NCBI RefSeq assembly: GCF_000499525.1
Contig: NZ_HG529244.1
Location: 1-52,457, forward strand
Length of the DNA stretch: 52,457 bases
Direction of reading: 5' to 3'
DNA from: Faecalimicrobium dakarense
GTDB taxonomy: Bacteria; Bacillota; Clostridia; Peptostreptococcales; Peptostreptococcaceae
Position numbers and translations under genes: made by a program
Part shown: positions 26,059 to 35,983 of the stretch, piece after piece
Layout: every line of letters begins with the position of its first letter
Numbering within the stretch: the first letter of the stretch is position 1
Notes under the pieces: model-generated
What the model was told of the DNA's origin: nothing
The model's input: only the letters and a program-made list of their open reading frames with translations
Databases searched by the model: none

Positions 26059-29000
26059 ATGGAAAGTGTAAAAGAGTATTTAGATAAATTAGAGATAAAT
26101 AACAATATACTAGCAAAACAATTAAAAGAAGTTTATATAAAGAAAGTAGTGTATTTTAAAGAGAATAAAATAGTTTATTTTTACTTAACTTCAAAGGATG
26201 TAGTATCAAATGAACTTTTAGAATCTTTTAGAGAAGAGTTAAAGGAGAAATTAAATTATTTTAAAGATATAAAATTAAAAATAAGGTACACAGGGCTTGA
26301 TAGGAAATCAAACAAAGATATAATCAAAAGATACTGGGTAAATATTATGTATATACTAAAAAGCTTGTGCCCGTCATTAGCAGGATGGCAAAAACAAGTT
26401 GAATACTTGTGTATAGACGATCTATTAAAAATAAAATTACCTAAAGGTTTATTTTATGATAGATTAATGAAACAAAATATAATTCATGTAATTAAAACTG
26501 TATTAGTTGAAGAAATAGGAATGGAAATTAATATAGAAATTGAAAGAGCTGTAGATGAAGAAGTAAATATTGAAAAAATAATTAAAAAAACAGATAGAAT
26601 AACTGAAGAAAGAATTAGAGAGTTAGAAATAAGTAGCCAAACTAAATCTGAAGAAGAGGAAGAAGTAGCTTATGTTATAAAACCAGAAGTTGATGAAAGT
26701 TTAATATATGGTGAAAATGTTCATGCCATGGTAGAAGATATTAAAGACTTAAATAATACCTCAGGGACAGTAAGTGTAATTGGGGAAGTTTTTGATGTTG
26801 AAACTAAAGAACTTAGAAATGGAAAGATTTTATTAATAGCTTCAGTTACAGATTATACTAGCTCAATAAGTTGTAAACTTTTCTTAAATGATACTAATAA
26901 AGATAGTGTACTTGACCATGTTAAAAAAGGTTCTTATTTAAAAATTAAAGGTGACGTAATTTATGATACTTACCAAAGAGAGCTTACTATGACTATAAGT
27001 GGTATAAGAAAAGAACATAAACCTGAAAGAAAAGATTTAAGTGAAAATAAAAGGGTAGAATTACATGCGCATACTCAAATGTCTTCTATGGATGCACTTT
27101 GCCCTGTAAAAAAATTAGTAGAAAGAGCAGCTGCATGGGGACATAAAGCAATAGCAATAACTGACCATGGTGTAGTTCAAGGATTCCCAGAGGCTATGAA
27201 TGCAGCTAAAGCTTCTGGTATAAAAATACTTTATGGAGTAGAAGGATACTTAGTAGAAGACGATGCTTTAATAATAGAAGATGCAAATGATAAGCCATTA
27301 ACACAAAGCTTTGTAGTATTTGATATAGAGACTACTGGTTTTTCTAATACTAATGATAAAATAACAGAAATTGGTGCAGTTAAAATAGAAAACTTTAAAG
27401 TAGTAGATAAATTTAGTGAACTTATAAATCCTCAAAAGGATATATCTTATAAAATACAAGAGTTAACGGGTATAACTAACGATATGGTAGCTGATAAGCC
27501 TACAATAGAAGAAGTACTACCTAAATTTTTAGAATTTATTGGAGATAGTGTATTAGTTGCTCATAATGCAGAGTTTGATATGGGATTTATATCAGAAAAA
27601 TGTAGACAACAAGATATAGAGTTTAATAATAAAAGTGTTGATACATTAACACTTTCACGAATATTACTTCCAGATTTAAAAAGACATAGATTAAACGTAG
27701 TTGCAAAAGCATTAGGAGTACCACTGTTAAATCACCATAGAGCAGTAGACGATGCACAAGCAACAGCACTTATATATATAAAGTTTTTAGAAATGCTTGA
27801 TAAAAAAGGTGCAAATACTTTAAGAGAAGTTAACGATGTATTAGGAAAAATAGATTACCAAAAGTTAGGAACCAATCATATAACATTAATCGTTCAAAAT
27901 TATACAGGACTTAAAAATCTTTATAAAATAGTTTCAGATGCTCATGTTAATCATTTTTACAGAGCACCTAGAATACTAAGAAGTGTGCTACAAGAACATA
28001 AAGAAGGAATAATTATAGGCTCTGCTTGTGAGGCAGGTGCTGTATTTAGAGCAGTTAAGAAAAATGTTCCTGATGAGGAAATGGCAAAGATAATAGAAAT
28101 GTATGATTACATTGAAGTTATGCCAATAGATAATAACCGTTTTATGATTGATAAAGGTGAAGTAAGTGATGAAGAAGAGTTAAGAGATTTAAATAGAAAG
28201 CTCATAGAAACAGCATATAAATTTGGTAAAATACCAGTTGCCACAGGTGATGTTCACTTTTTAGATAAGCATGAAGCAGTTCATAGAAAAGTGTTAAAGT
28301 ACTCTCAAGGATTTAAGGTTGAAGATGAAGAAACTTATCTTCATTTTAGGACAACTGATGAAATGCTAGAGGAATTTAAATACTTAGGTGAAGATTTAGC
28401 TTATGAAGTAGTAGTAACAAACACTAATAAAATTGCAGATATGGTAGAGGTTATAAAACCAATACCAGATGATACTTATCCTCCAGTAATAGAAGGATCA
28501 GACGTAGAACTTAGAGAAATGTGCTATGAAAAAGCTAAAAGAATATATGGAGATCCAATACCAGAGGTAGTAATAAATAGACTTGATAGAGAATTAAATT
28601 CTATAATAGGTAATGGATACGCAGTGATGTATATAATATCTCAAAAGCTAGTTACAAAGTCACTAAGCGATGGATACCTGGTTGGTTCAAGAGGATCTGT
28701 TGGTTCATCATTTGCAGCTACGATGAGTGACATAACAGAGGTTAATCCACTTCCAGCTCATTATATTTGTGATGATCCAGAGTGTAAGTACTCATACTTC
28801 TTTGAAATTGGAGAGTATGGTTCAGGAGTTGACTTACCTGATAAGGATTGTCCGAAATGTGGCAAGCCACTTAGAAAAGATGGACATGATATACCATTTG
28901 AAGTTTTCCTAGGATTTGAAGGGGACAAAGAACCTGATATAGACTTAAACTTCTCAGGAGATTATCAGCCGGTAATTCACAAATATACAGAAGACTTATT

Positions 29001-30357
29001 TGGTGAAGGTTATGTTTATAGAGCAGGTACAATAGGTACAGTAGCAGAAAAAACAGCCTTTGGATATGCTAGAAAATATATAGAAGAAAATAATATAAAT
29101 GTACCAAGTGCAGAAGCATTAAGACTTGCTAATGGATGTACAGGAGTTAAAAGAACATCAGGGCAGCATCCTGGTGGAGTTATGGTTATACCTCACTATA
29201 AAGATGTATACGACTTTACTCCAATACAGTATCCAGCAAATGATACATCTTGTGGAGTAATAACAACACACTTTGACTACCACTCAATAAGTGGTAGAAT
29301 ACTGAAACTTGATATACTAGGGCACGATGCTCCGACCATGATAAGAATGTTAGAAGATATTACAGGAATTATTGCAACAGATATTCCGCTAGATGACCCA
29401 GAGACAATGTCACTATTTACATCAACAGATGCATTAGGTGTAACACCTGAGGAGATAAACTGTCCAATAGGATCTCTAGCAATACCTGAGTTTGGTACAA
29501 AGTTCGTTAGACAAATGCTACTTGATACTAAGCCAACAACTTTTGCAGCATTAGTTCGTATATCTGGACTTTCTCATGGTACCGACGTTTGGTTAAATAA
29601 CGCACAGGACTTAGTAGTGGCTGAGGTAGTTGGAATAGATGATGTTATATCAACTAGAGATGATATAATGAACTACCTTATATTTAAAGGACTAAAGCCT
29701 AAAAATGCCTTTACAATAATGGAAAACGTAAGAAAAGGTAAAGGACTAAAGCCTGAACATATAGAAGAGATGAAGGAAAATGATGTACCAGAATGGTATA
29801 TAGGTTCATGTCAAAAGATAAAGTACATGTTCCCTAAGGCCCATGCTGTTGCTTATGTTATGATGTCATTTAGACTTGCATATTGTAAGGTACATCATCC
29901 TGAGGCATTTTATGCAACTTACTTTACAACTAAAGCAGAGGACTTTGATGCAGATTTAATAGTAAAAGGACTTCCTGCTATAAAAGCTAAGATACATGAA
30001 ATCGAAAGTTTTGGAAATGATGCAACAACAAAAGAAAAGAATATGCTTACAGTACTAGAAGTAGCTCTTGAAATGTATGCAAGAGGATTAAAAATACTTC
30101 CAGTAGATATATATAAATCAGATGCAACGAAATTCCAAGTTGCAGGAGAAAAAACATTACTTCCACCAATGATAGCTCTACAAGGAGTTGGGGAAAATGC
30201 AGCGATAAATATCCAAAAAGAAAGAGAAAATGGAGAATTTATTTCAAAAGAAGAATTAAGAAAAAGAACTAAGATTTCAAAGACTGTAATAGAAACACTT
30301 ACAGTTCATGGTTCACTTGAAAATATGAGTGATGAAAACCAATTATCACTATTTTAA
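26059..30357 (+). CDS. polC: DNA polymerase III alpha subunit, Gram-positive type
   Basis: A replicative polymerase of 1432 aa, the usual PolC length. In order: an N-terminal domain (~1-220); an OB fold (~225-325); the first PHP part ('ELHAHTQMSSMDALCP'); an inserted DEDDh proofreading exonuclease ('FVVFDIETTGFSN' ... 'HRAVDDAQATALIY'); the rest of PHP; then a polymerase core with a zinc-binding Cys set ('CDDPECKY', 'CPKCGKPL') and the catalytic 'EPDIDLNFSGDY'. The ATG at 26059 is 7 nt from GAAGGGAG. It is an essential housekeeping gene with its own promoter and terminator. Confidence 0.98.
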   Translation: MESVKEYLDKLEINNNILAKQLKEVYIKKVVYFKENKIVYFYLTSKDVVSNELLESFREELKEKLNYFKDIKLKIRYTGLDRKSNKDIIKRYWVNIMYILKSLCPSLAGWQKQVEYLCIDDLLKIKLPKGLFYDRLMKQNIIHVIKTVLVEEIGMEINIEIERAVDEEVNIEKIIKKTDRITEERIRELEISSQTKSEEEEEVAYVIKPEVDESLIYGENVHAMVEDIKDLNNTSGTVSVIGEVFDVETKELRNGKILLIASVTDYTSSISCKLFLNDTNKDSVLDHVKKGSYLKIKGDVIYDTYQRELTMTISGIRKEHKPERKDLSENKRVELHAHTQMSSMDALCPVKKLVERAAAWGHKAIAITDHGVVQGFPEAMNAAKASGIKILYGVEGYLVEDDALIIEDANDKPLTQSFVVFDIETTGFSNTNDKITEIGAVKIENFKVVDKFSELINPQKDISYKIQELTGITNDMVADKPTIEEVLPKFLEFIGDSVLVAHNAEFDMGFISEKCRQQDIEFNNKSVDTLTLSRILLPDLKRHRLNVVAKALGVPLLNHHRAVDDAQATALIYIKFLEMLDKKGANTLREVNDVLGKIDYQKLGTNHITLIVQNYTGLKNLYKIVSDAHVNHFYRAPRILRSVLQEHKEGIIIGSACEAGAVFRAVKKNVPDEEMAKIIEMYDYIEVMPIDNNRFMIDKGEVSDEEELRDLNRKLIETAYKFGKIPVATGDVHFLDKHEAVHRKVLKYSQGFKVEDEETYLHFRTTDEMLEEFKYLGEDLAYEVVVTNTNKIADMVEVIKPIPDDTYPPVIEGSDVELREMCYEKAKRIYGDPIPEVVINRLDRELNSIIGNGYAVMYIISQKLVTKSLSDGYLVGSRGSVGSSFAATMSDITEVNPLPAHYICDDPECKYSYFFEIGEYGSGVDLPDKDCPKCGKPLRKDGHDIPFEVFLGFEGDKEPDIDLNFSGDYQPVIHKYTEDLFGEGYVYRAGTIGTVAEKTAFGYARKYIEENNINVPSAEALRLANGCTGVKRTSGQHPGGVMVIPHYKDVYDFTPIQYPANDTSCGVITTHFDYHSISGRILKLDILGHDAPTMIRMLEDITGIIATDIPLDDPETMSLFTSTDALGVTPEEINCPIGSLAIPEFGTKFVRQMLLDTKPTTFAALVRISGLSHGTDVWLNNAQDLVVAEVVGIDDVISTRDDIMNYLIFKGLKPKNAFTIMENVRKGKGLKPEHIEEMKENDVPEWYIGSCQKIKYMFPKAHAVAYVMMSFRLAYCKVHHPEAFYATYFTTKAEDFDADLIVKGLPAIKAKIHEIESFGNDATTKEKNMLTVLEVALEMYARGLKILPVDIYKSDATKFQVAGEKTLLPPMIALQGVGENAAINIQKERENGEFISKEELRKRTKISKTVIETLTVHGSLENMSDENQLSLF

Positions 30358-30360
30358 ATA

Positions 30361-30398
30361 AAAACAGGTATTGATAAAAAATACAATACCTGTTTTTA
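30361..30398 (+). terminator. polC terminator
   Basis: AAAACAGGTATTG / CAATACCTGTTTT, a 13-bp stem with a 10-nt loop and T5, directly after the stop. Confidence 0.9.
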
Positions 30399-30430
30399 TT
30401 TGTTTAAAAAGAATAAGTACAATTTGTATA

Positions 30431-30444
30431 TTACAAATTTGTAA
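30431..30444 (+). promoter_or_regulatory. BceR-type response regulator box
   Basis: TTACAAATTTGTAA is a perfect 14-bp palindrome and an exact match to the TNACA-N4-TGTAA consensus of BceR-like regulators. Downstream is a -10-like TATACA (30467-30472) without a good -35, as expected for an activated promoter. It lies about 90 bp before the transporter ATPase gene. Confidence 0.7.
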
Positions 30445-30530
30445 GGAAATTGAGATATAAATCGATTATACATAATTATAAAATCCTATATACTAAGTTA
30501 CTGTAAAGAGGAAAAAGGAGGTACACAAAT

Positions 30531-31208
30531 ATGTCTAAAATATTAGAAGTTAAAAACTTAAAAAAATCATATGGAACTAAAAAAAATATACAAACAGTGT
30601 TAGATGGTATAGACCTTGAAATAAACAAAGGAGAATTTGTAGGGGTAATGGGACCTTCGGGTGCTGGTAAAAGTACTCTTTTAAATATTGTTTCTACAAT
30701 AGATACAGCATCAAGTGGAGAAATAAATATAGAAGGAAAAAACATAACTAATTTAAATAACAAACAAATATCTAAGTTTAGAAGAGAAAGTTTAGGATTT
30801 ATATTCCAAGACTTTAACTTACTAGATACTTTATCTGTAAAGGATAATATTGCATTACCATTAGCCCTTGCTCGTGTTAATGCAAATGTGATAAATAAAA
30901 CTGTAAAATCAATAGCTACGACACTAGGAATTGAATCACTACTTGATAAATATCCTTATGAAATATCAGGGGGGCAAAAGCAAAGAACTGCTTGTGCTAG
31001 AGCTATAATTACAAAGCCTTCACTAATATTAGCTGATGAACCTACAGGAGCACTTGATTCTAAATCATCTACGGACCTTTTAAATGCTATGACTAGCTTA
31101 AATAAAGAACAAGATGCAACTATAATGATGGTTACTCATGATGCATTTGCTGCTAGTTATTGTAAAAGGGTTTTGTTTATAAAAGATGGATTAATATTTA
31201 AAGAATAA
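30531..31208 (+). CDS. Bce-type ABC transporter ATPase
   Basis: A protein of 225 aa with Walker A 'GPSGAGKSTLLN', Q-loop 'FIFQDFNLLDTL', signature 'EISGGQKQR', Walker B 'LILADEPTGALD' and H-loop 'MMVTHD'. This is the MacB/LolD/BceA subgroup. BceAB pumps free cell-wall targets from antimicrobial peptides such as bacitracin. AAGGAGG precedes the ATG. It is followed by the large permease gene and preceded by a BceR-like box; the matching two-component genes are not in the window. Confidence 0.93.
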   Translation: MSKILEVKNLKKSYGTKKNIQTVLDGIDLEINKGEFVGVMGPSGAGKSTLLNIVSTIDTASSGEINIEGKNITNLNNKQISKFRRESLGFIFQDFNLLDTLSVKDNIALPLALARVNANVINKTVKSIATTLGIESLLDKYPYEISGGQKQRTACARAIITKPSLILADEPTGALDSKSSTDLLNAMTSLNKEQDATIMMVTHDAFAASYCKRVLFIKDGLIFKE

Positions 31209-31280
31209 TAAGACATGAGTCTAGAAAAGAATTCTTTAAAGAAATTTTAGACGTTTTATCATTGATAGGTGGTGGTGATA

Positions 31281-33218
31281 ATGGTCTTATTTAATATAGC
31301 TAAAAAAAATATAGAGAAAAATTTAAAAGGGTATTTCTTATATTTTTTCTCTATAGTATTTACTGTATGTATATACTACTCATTTAAAAACTTACAGTAT
31401 AACCCGGCTATAGATAGTGCATTAGCAGGAAGTAGTAAAGCTTCTACTGCTTTTAATTCTGCTTCAGTTGTAATTGCTTTATTCTCAGTACTATTTATAT
31501 GGTACTCAAATAGTTTCTTTATAAAGAAAAGGAAAAAAGAAATTGGGTTATATGCTCTTTTAGGAATAGAAAATAGAGAAATCGGGATTCTTTTATTCTT
31601 TGAAACATTAATAATAGGAGCAGTTTCACTAATAATAGGAATAGTGTTTGGAATTATATTTTCAAAACTTATGTTAGGAATACTTTTAAAGATTATCGGA
31701 TTAAATTTAAGTATACCTTTTTACGTATCATTTAAAGGAATATTTGATACACTTGTACTTTTCATATTTGTATTTTTAGTGATTGCTTATCAGAGCAATA
31801 GAATAATTTACAAGTTTAAGCTTATAGATTTATTTAAAGCTTCAAGTGTATCGGAAAAAGCTAAAAAGGGATCAAAGTTATTGGCTATAACATCAATAGT
31901 TCTTATAGGGTTTGGATACGTAAATTATATTTCAGTTTTAAAAGGAATGGATATAGTAGTGTCAGCTATGATTACCTTATTTACAGTTGTATTAGGTACA
32001 TTTTTATTCTTTAGCTCATTTATGTATTTTGTAATTAGAAAGAAGAAAAATCAAGAATCAAACTATTACAAAGGACTAAATATGATATCTACATCTCAAT
32101 TACTTTATAGAATAAAAAGTAATGCGAAGATGTTATCTATAATATCAATATTAAGTGCAACTACTTTAACCGCTATAGGTATATCTATGACAACATACTT
32201 TATGAGTTCTGAAAACGTAGATAGCATTGCTCCATTTTCTTATACTTTAAAAATTGATAATAAAGATTATATAAAAGAATTTGAAGAAACTTTAAGTAAT
32301 TCAAGTAATCATAAATTACTTGATAAATCTAAATTTACTTATATAACATTACCAGAAGTAAAAAATAATTCAAATTCTGATTATCTTGAAGAATATGAAA
32401 TAATTTCTTTATCAAACTTAAATCAATTATTAAAGATAAAAGGTGTTAAAGAGGCAAGTAATATAAAAGATAGTGAATTTATTCATGTATATCCTAAATA
32501 TAACGACTATCGAGCTAAGTCAGTTGTTGATATAGATCATAATGGGACTACATTTAAATTAAATCTTAACTCTAGTATAGATGAAAAATTATATAATACA
32601 GAAATACCTCAAAATACTATAGTTGTATCTGATAGTACTTTCGAAAGTTTAAAATCAAATAATAAAGTAAATAACTACTATTTATATGATATATCTAATG
32701 AAAAAGATAGTGAATATTTTAATAATAAAGTTTTAAAATTAACTGAAAAATATGCAGTTGGAGAATATGAGAAGCCTTCTAATAGCTTAGTAAATTCTTA
32801 TTACTCAACATTTAAAGATATATTCACAACTTCTGGAATAATGGTATTTATAGGAGTCTTTGTGGGGTTAGTATTTTTAGTTTGTACTGGTAGTGTTATA
32901 TTTTTCAAGCTACTATCTGAGGCTCAAGATGAAGCACCTAGATATAATGTATTAGATAAAATTGGGGTAGATACTAGTGATGTAAAGTCATCTGTTTATA
33001 ACCAAGTTGGATTTAATTTCTTCGTACCATTATTAATAGGAAGTATTCATAGTATTGTAGCAAATTATGTTGTATGTAAAATGTTTGGTCAAAATTTAAT
33101 ATTTGTAATGGCTTGGACACTTATACCTTACTCAATAATCTATGTAGTTTACTACTTGCTTACATCTAAGTTTTATTTTGATATAGTTACTAAAAAAATT
33201 AAGGAGAATTTAATATGA
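31281..33218 (+). CDS. Bce-type ABC transporter permease
   Basis: A protein of 645 aa with about ten membrane helices and one large extracytoplasmic domain between about residues 300 and 515. This is the hallmark of BceB permeases, which also signal to a BceS-type histidine kinase. 'KKRKKEIGLYALLGIENREI' after helix 2 is the FtsX-like coupling segment. ATG 31281 follows AGGTGGTG; GTG codons just before it are less likely. It overlaps the next gene by 4 nt (ATGA), so they are translationally coupled. Confidence 0.9.
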   Translation: MVLFNIAKKNIEKNLKGYFLYFFSIVFTVCIYYSFKNLQYNPAIDSALAGSSKASTAFNSASVVIALFSVLFIWYSNSFFIKKRKKEIGLYALLGIENREIGILLFFETLIIGAVSLIIGIVFGIIFSKLMLGILLKIIGLNLSIPFYVSFKGIFDTLVLFIFVFLVIAYQSNRIIYKFKLIDLFKASSVSEKAKKGSKLLAITSIVLIGFGYVNYISVLKGMDIVVSAMITLFTVVLGTFLFFSSFMYFVIRKKKNQESNYYKGLNMISTSQLLYRIKSNAKMLSIISILSATTLTAIGISMTTYFMSSENVDSIAPFSYTLKIDNKDYIKEFEETLSNSSNHKLLDKSKFTYITLPEVKNNSNSDYLEEYEIISLSNLNQLLKIKGVKEASNIKDSEFIHVYPKYNDYRAKSVVDIDHNGTTFKLNLNSSIDEKLYNTEIPQNTIVVSDSTFESLKSNNKVNNYYLYDISNEKDSEYFNNKVLKLTEKYAVGEYEKPSNSLVNSYYSTFKDIFTTSGIMVFIGVFVGLVFLVCTGSVIFFKLLSEAQDEAPRYNVLDKIGVDTSDVKSSVYNQVGFNFFVPLLIGSIHSIVANYVVCKMFGQNLIFVMAWTLIPYSIIYVVYYLLTSKFYFDIVTKKIKENLI

Positions 33219-33715
33219 AAAAAATAATATCTATTGCAATAGCAATTTTAATAATACTAGGGGGAGCATTTTTCGCTTTAAGAACAGTGTTATTCCCTGT
33301 TAAATATACATCTGATATAAAGAGTATTTCTAGCGAATACAAGATAGACCCGTATATATTAGCTTCACTTGCACACTTTGAATCAAGATTTGATGATAAA
33401 AAATATGAGAAAAATTCAAATAATGGGATTTTAAGATTTAGTGATGAATCTTCAACTAAATTAGCAAAAGAGTTAAATATTAATAATTTTAAACCTGAGG
33501 ATTTAGTTGACCCCAAAACTAGTTTAAAACTAGGAGCATATTATATATCTAAGTTTAGTAATGAAGGTTTAAGCAAAGTAGTTCAAGAGTGGAATGTTAA
33601 AAATGGAGAGGAAGCTAACTTTGATAGAAGAGACTATGCAAAGCAGTACTATCTTCCTAAAATAGAAAAGAATATAAAAATATTTAAATTTTTATATCCA
33701 GATTTAAAAAATTAA
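33215..33715 (+). CDS. membrane-anchored lytic transglycosylase (SLT domain)
   Basis: A protein of 166 aa with an N-terminal signal anchor (residues ~4-23) and a goose-lysozyme-like SLT domain. The catalytic Glu is Glu56 in 'LASLAHFESRFD'; the usual 'GLMQ' stretch is reduced to 'NGILRF', followed by 'DPKTSLKLGAYYISKF'. SLT enzymes cleave peptidoglycan glycans to 1,6-anhydro ends. The start overlaps the permease stop by 4 nt, so the wall hydrolase belongs to the Bce-like operon. That is an unusual pairing, suggesting a wall-remodelling answer to antimicrobial stress. Activity is inferred. Confidence 0.85.
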   Translation: MKKIISIAIAILIILGGAFFALRTVLFPVKYTSDIKSISSEYKIDPYILASLAHFESRFDDKKYEKNSNNGILRFSDESSTKLAKELNINNFKPEDLVDPKTSLKLGAYYISKFSNEGLSKVVQEWNVKNGEEANFDRRDYAKQYYLPKIEKNIKIFKFLYPDLKN

Positions 33716-33764
33716 ATTTATCTCTTTTTATAATGATTTTAAAAGATAAATAATTATAATACGT

Positions 33765-33797
33765 AAAAGGTATTGGCTAAATAGTCAATACCTTTTT
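33765..33797. terminator. bidirectional terminator between the transglycosylase and brnQ genes
   Basis: AAAAGGTATTG / CAATACCTTTTT with extra pairing inside the loop. Confidence 0.82.
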
Positions 33798-33819
33798 ATT
33801 TAAATTGCATTAGAATATA

Positions 33820-35166
33820 CTATTCTAAATTACTACTTTCATTAACTTCATTTTTAATTAAACTAGGTTTTAAATACATTGTTCCTAACCCTAAAAGCAT
33901 TCCAATTATTGCAGGTACTACCCAACCTAGACCTTGAGAGTATAAAGGTAATTTACTAAATAAATCTGAAAGATAACTTAATTTTATTCCTACTTGACCT
34001 AAAGTATCAACGACGCTTACTACACCAGTAAATAGTATTGTAAATTTATAAACTAAAGTATTTTCTTTTATAAACTTATCAAACATTGATAGTAATATAA
34101 GCATTATTGAGATTGGGTATATCGCATTTAATAGAGGTACTGATACAGCTAGTAGCTTTGTTAATCCTAGGTTAGCAAGGGTCATACTAGAAACAGATAA
34201 GATTCTAACCCAAGATTTATAAGATACTTTATTAGTAAGAGTTGCAAAGTATTGGCTACAAGAACTTATAAGCCCAACACTAGTTGTCAAGCAAGCTAAT
34301 GTAAATGTAGCTGCTAACAATAATGCTCCTGGTTTACCGAAAATATGCGTTGTAACATTTGTTAAAGTTTGAGCTCCATTTTCAGTAGCACCAAATCTAA
34401 AACCACTAGTTGCTCCTAGATGAGCAAGTAACGAATATATTATTACCAATAAAGTTCCTGCTATAAGTCCTGCTTTTATAGTTGCTGAAACTACGGCTTT
34501 TTCATCTTTTACCCCGTTAGATTTTATTGCTAGTGCTATAACTATACCAAAATTTAAAGCTGCTATTGTATCCATAGTTAAATACCCATCTAAAAATCCT
34601 TTGACTAACGGATTAGCTAAATAATCTTTGCTAGGCTCTCCATAACTACCTAAAGGTCTAAATAAAGATCCTAAGAAAATAACAAGTATTAAGAGTAACA
34701 AAGTTGGAGTTAACACTTTACCCATACGGTTTACTAACTTTGTTGGAGAGAGTGAAAGCCAATATGCAACTGAAAAGAAAATAAATGTAAATAAAAATAA
34801 TGCAAGAGATTTTGGAACACTTTCTGGTAAATAAGGTGATACTACCATTTCGAAAGGTAAACTTCCAGCTCTTGGTATACCTAAACCAGGTCCTATTGAT
34901 AAATATATTAAAATAGTAAAAACTATTGCAAAACTATTATTAACTTTCTTAGCTAAGTTAGTTAACCCACCTGACTTAGCAACAGCAATCACGCCTAATA
35001 TAGGAAACCCAACCGCTGTTATAAAAAATGATGCCATTGCTATCCATGTGTTATGTCCTGCTGATTGCCCAAGAAATGGTGGAAATATTAAGTTTCCTGC
35101 TCCAAAGAATAAAGAGAAAAGCATTAATCCTATAAATAATAAATCTTTTTTTGATAAATCGTTCAT
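33820..35166 (-). CDS. brnQ: branched-chain amino acid:cation symporter
   Basis: A membrane protein of 448 aa with about 12 helices. The start 'LLFIGLMLFSLFFGAGNLIF' and 'PPFLGQSAGHNTW' are the BrnQ/LivII signature. It imports Leu, Ile and Val with Na+ or H+. AGGAGG precedes the ATG. A T-box leader lies directly upstream, so expression should rise when the cognate tRNA is uncharged. This fits branched-chain amino acid starvation in an organism that probably ferments amino acids. Confidence 0.94.
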   Translation of the reverse strand: MNDLSKKDLLFIGLMLFSLFFGAGNLIFPPFLGQSAGHNTWIAMASFFITAVGFPILGVIAVAKSGGLTNLAKKVNNSFAIVFTILIYLSIGPGLGIPRAGSLPFEMVVSPYLPESVPKSLALFLFTFIFFSVAYWLSLSPTKLVNRMGKVLTPTLLLLILVIFLGSLFRPLGSYGEPSKDYLANPLVKGFLDGYLTMDTIAALNFGIVIALAIKSNGVKDEKAVVSATIKAGLIAGTLLVIIYSLLAHLGATSGFRFGATENGAQTLTNVTTHIFGKPGALLLAATFTLACLTTSVGLISSCSQYFATLTNKVSYKSWVRILSVSSMTLANLGLTKLLAVSVPLLNAIYPISIMLILLSMFDKFIKENTLVYKFTILFTGVVSVVDTLGQVGIKLSYLSDLFSKLPLYSQGLGWVVPAIIGMLLGLGTMYLKPSLIKNEVNESSNLE

Positions 35167-35249
35167 TTTTATATCCTCCTGTTTTAATTATATTTTTCAG
35201 TAATTCATTATTTCACCTTCAATGTCCATTAAAATTCCCCCTTTCAAGA

Positions 35250-35552
35250 AATAAAAAAACCGCCCCTTGTAAAATACAAGGGACGGATTATCCGCGTTAC
35301 CACCCTAGTTCCACAAAATTAGGTTATAAAAAATAAACCTTTTCGTGGCTCTTAGTTACGTATCTATCAATACGCTTACCTTTTAACGGTGGAAGATACC
35401 GGCAATACTTACTTAAAATACGTTCAGCATTGCTTCTCAGAGATGATTTTTCAGTATAATTTGAACATTGGTTTTCAGCAAACACCAACTCTCTGTGGAA
35501 CAAAATAATACTTACTTTTTCTCTTCATAGAATTTATTTCCTTTAAATTTAT
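35250..35552 (-). promoter_or_regulatory. T-box riboswitch of brnQ (probable Ile specifier)
   Basis: On the minus strand the T-box core AGGGTGGTAACGCGG lies at 35306-35292, followed by a strong terminator (CCGCCCCTTGT/ACAAGGGACGG with T7, 35253-35286) that competes with the antiterminator. Upstream is a Stem I-type region with AGAGAGTTGG and 'CTCTGAGAAGC'. Directly before CTCTGAG are two consecutive ATC triplets (35442-35447), the likely specifier, i.e. isoleucine. The UGGU bulge fits a tRNA with discriminator A. The specifier codon is the tentative part; the T-box itself is certain. Confidence 0.92.
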
Positions 35553-35559
35553 TAATCTA

Positions 35560-35588
35560 ATAATATAGACTATTTTTAATTATGTCAA
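35560..35588 (-). promoter_or_regulatory. sigma-A promoter of the T-box-brnQ transcript
   Basis: Minus strand TTGACA (35588-35583), a 17-bp spacer and TATTAT (35565-35560). Confidence 0.8.
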
Positions 35589-35727
35589 CATAAAAAATAA
35601 ATTTTTTATATTTTAAAATTTATTTTAATAATCAATTAATTTAAAGATACGTTGACCGTATAATTAAAATATATTTTTCTACTTTTAAATTCAAAAAATA
35701 ATATAAATACGCATAATATCTTAATTA

Positions 35728-35756
35728 TTTACAAAAAATTCCATTCGTGTTAATAT
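35728..35756 (+). promoter_or_regulatory. candidate promoter of the c-di-GMP-I leader
   Basis: TTTACA (35728-35733), a 17-bp spacer and TAATAT (35751-35756), about 35 bp ahead of the aptamer. Confidence 0.45.
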
Positions 35757-35792
35757 AAAATGTAAAATTAAATATTAAATAAAATTAAATTA

Positions 35793-35856
35793 GCAAACCC
35801 GGAGTGATTCGGCGACGCAAAGCTATAGGGACTTTTTATTAAAGTCAGCCAGTTGC
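35793..35856 (+). promoter_or_regulatory. c-di-GMP-I (GEMM-I) riboswitch aptamer
   Basis: Contains the invariant 'GACGCAAAGCTATAGGG' with GCAAACCCGG upstream and 'CAGCCAGTTGC' downstream; P1 is GCAA/TTGC, P2 CCGgag/CGG-like, P3 GACTTT/AAAGTC. An intrinsic terminator follows. In clostridia class I switches are usually OFF switches with such an arrangement, so chemoreceptor transcription should fall when c-di-GMP is high. Confidence 0.93.
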
Positions 35857-35885
35857 ATAAATTTTGTACCTTTGTATATTAGAAT

Positions 35886-35927
35886 AAGAGTGTTAACTGG
35901 TTTATGTTAACGCTCTTTTATTTTTTG
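35886..35927 (+). terminator. riboswitch-controlled terminator
   Basis: AAGAGTGTTAAC / GTTAACGCTCTT, then TTATTTTTT, about 30 nt after the aptamer. It is the expression platform. Confidence 0.88.
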
Positions 35928-35983
35928 TATTACGTAAAGTGGATTTTAATAATTATAATATTTTAACTTGTGAGGGGGGATTA

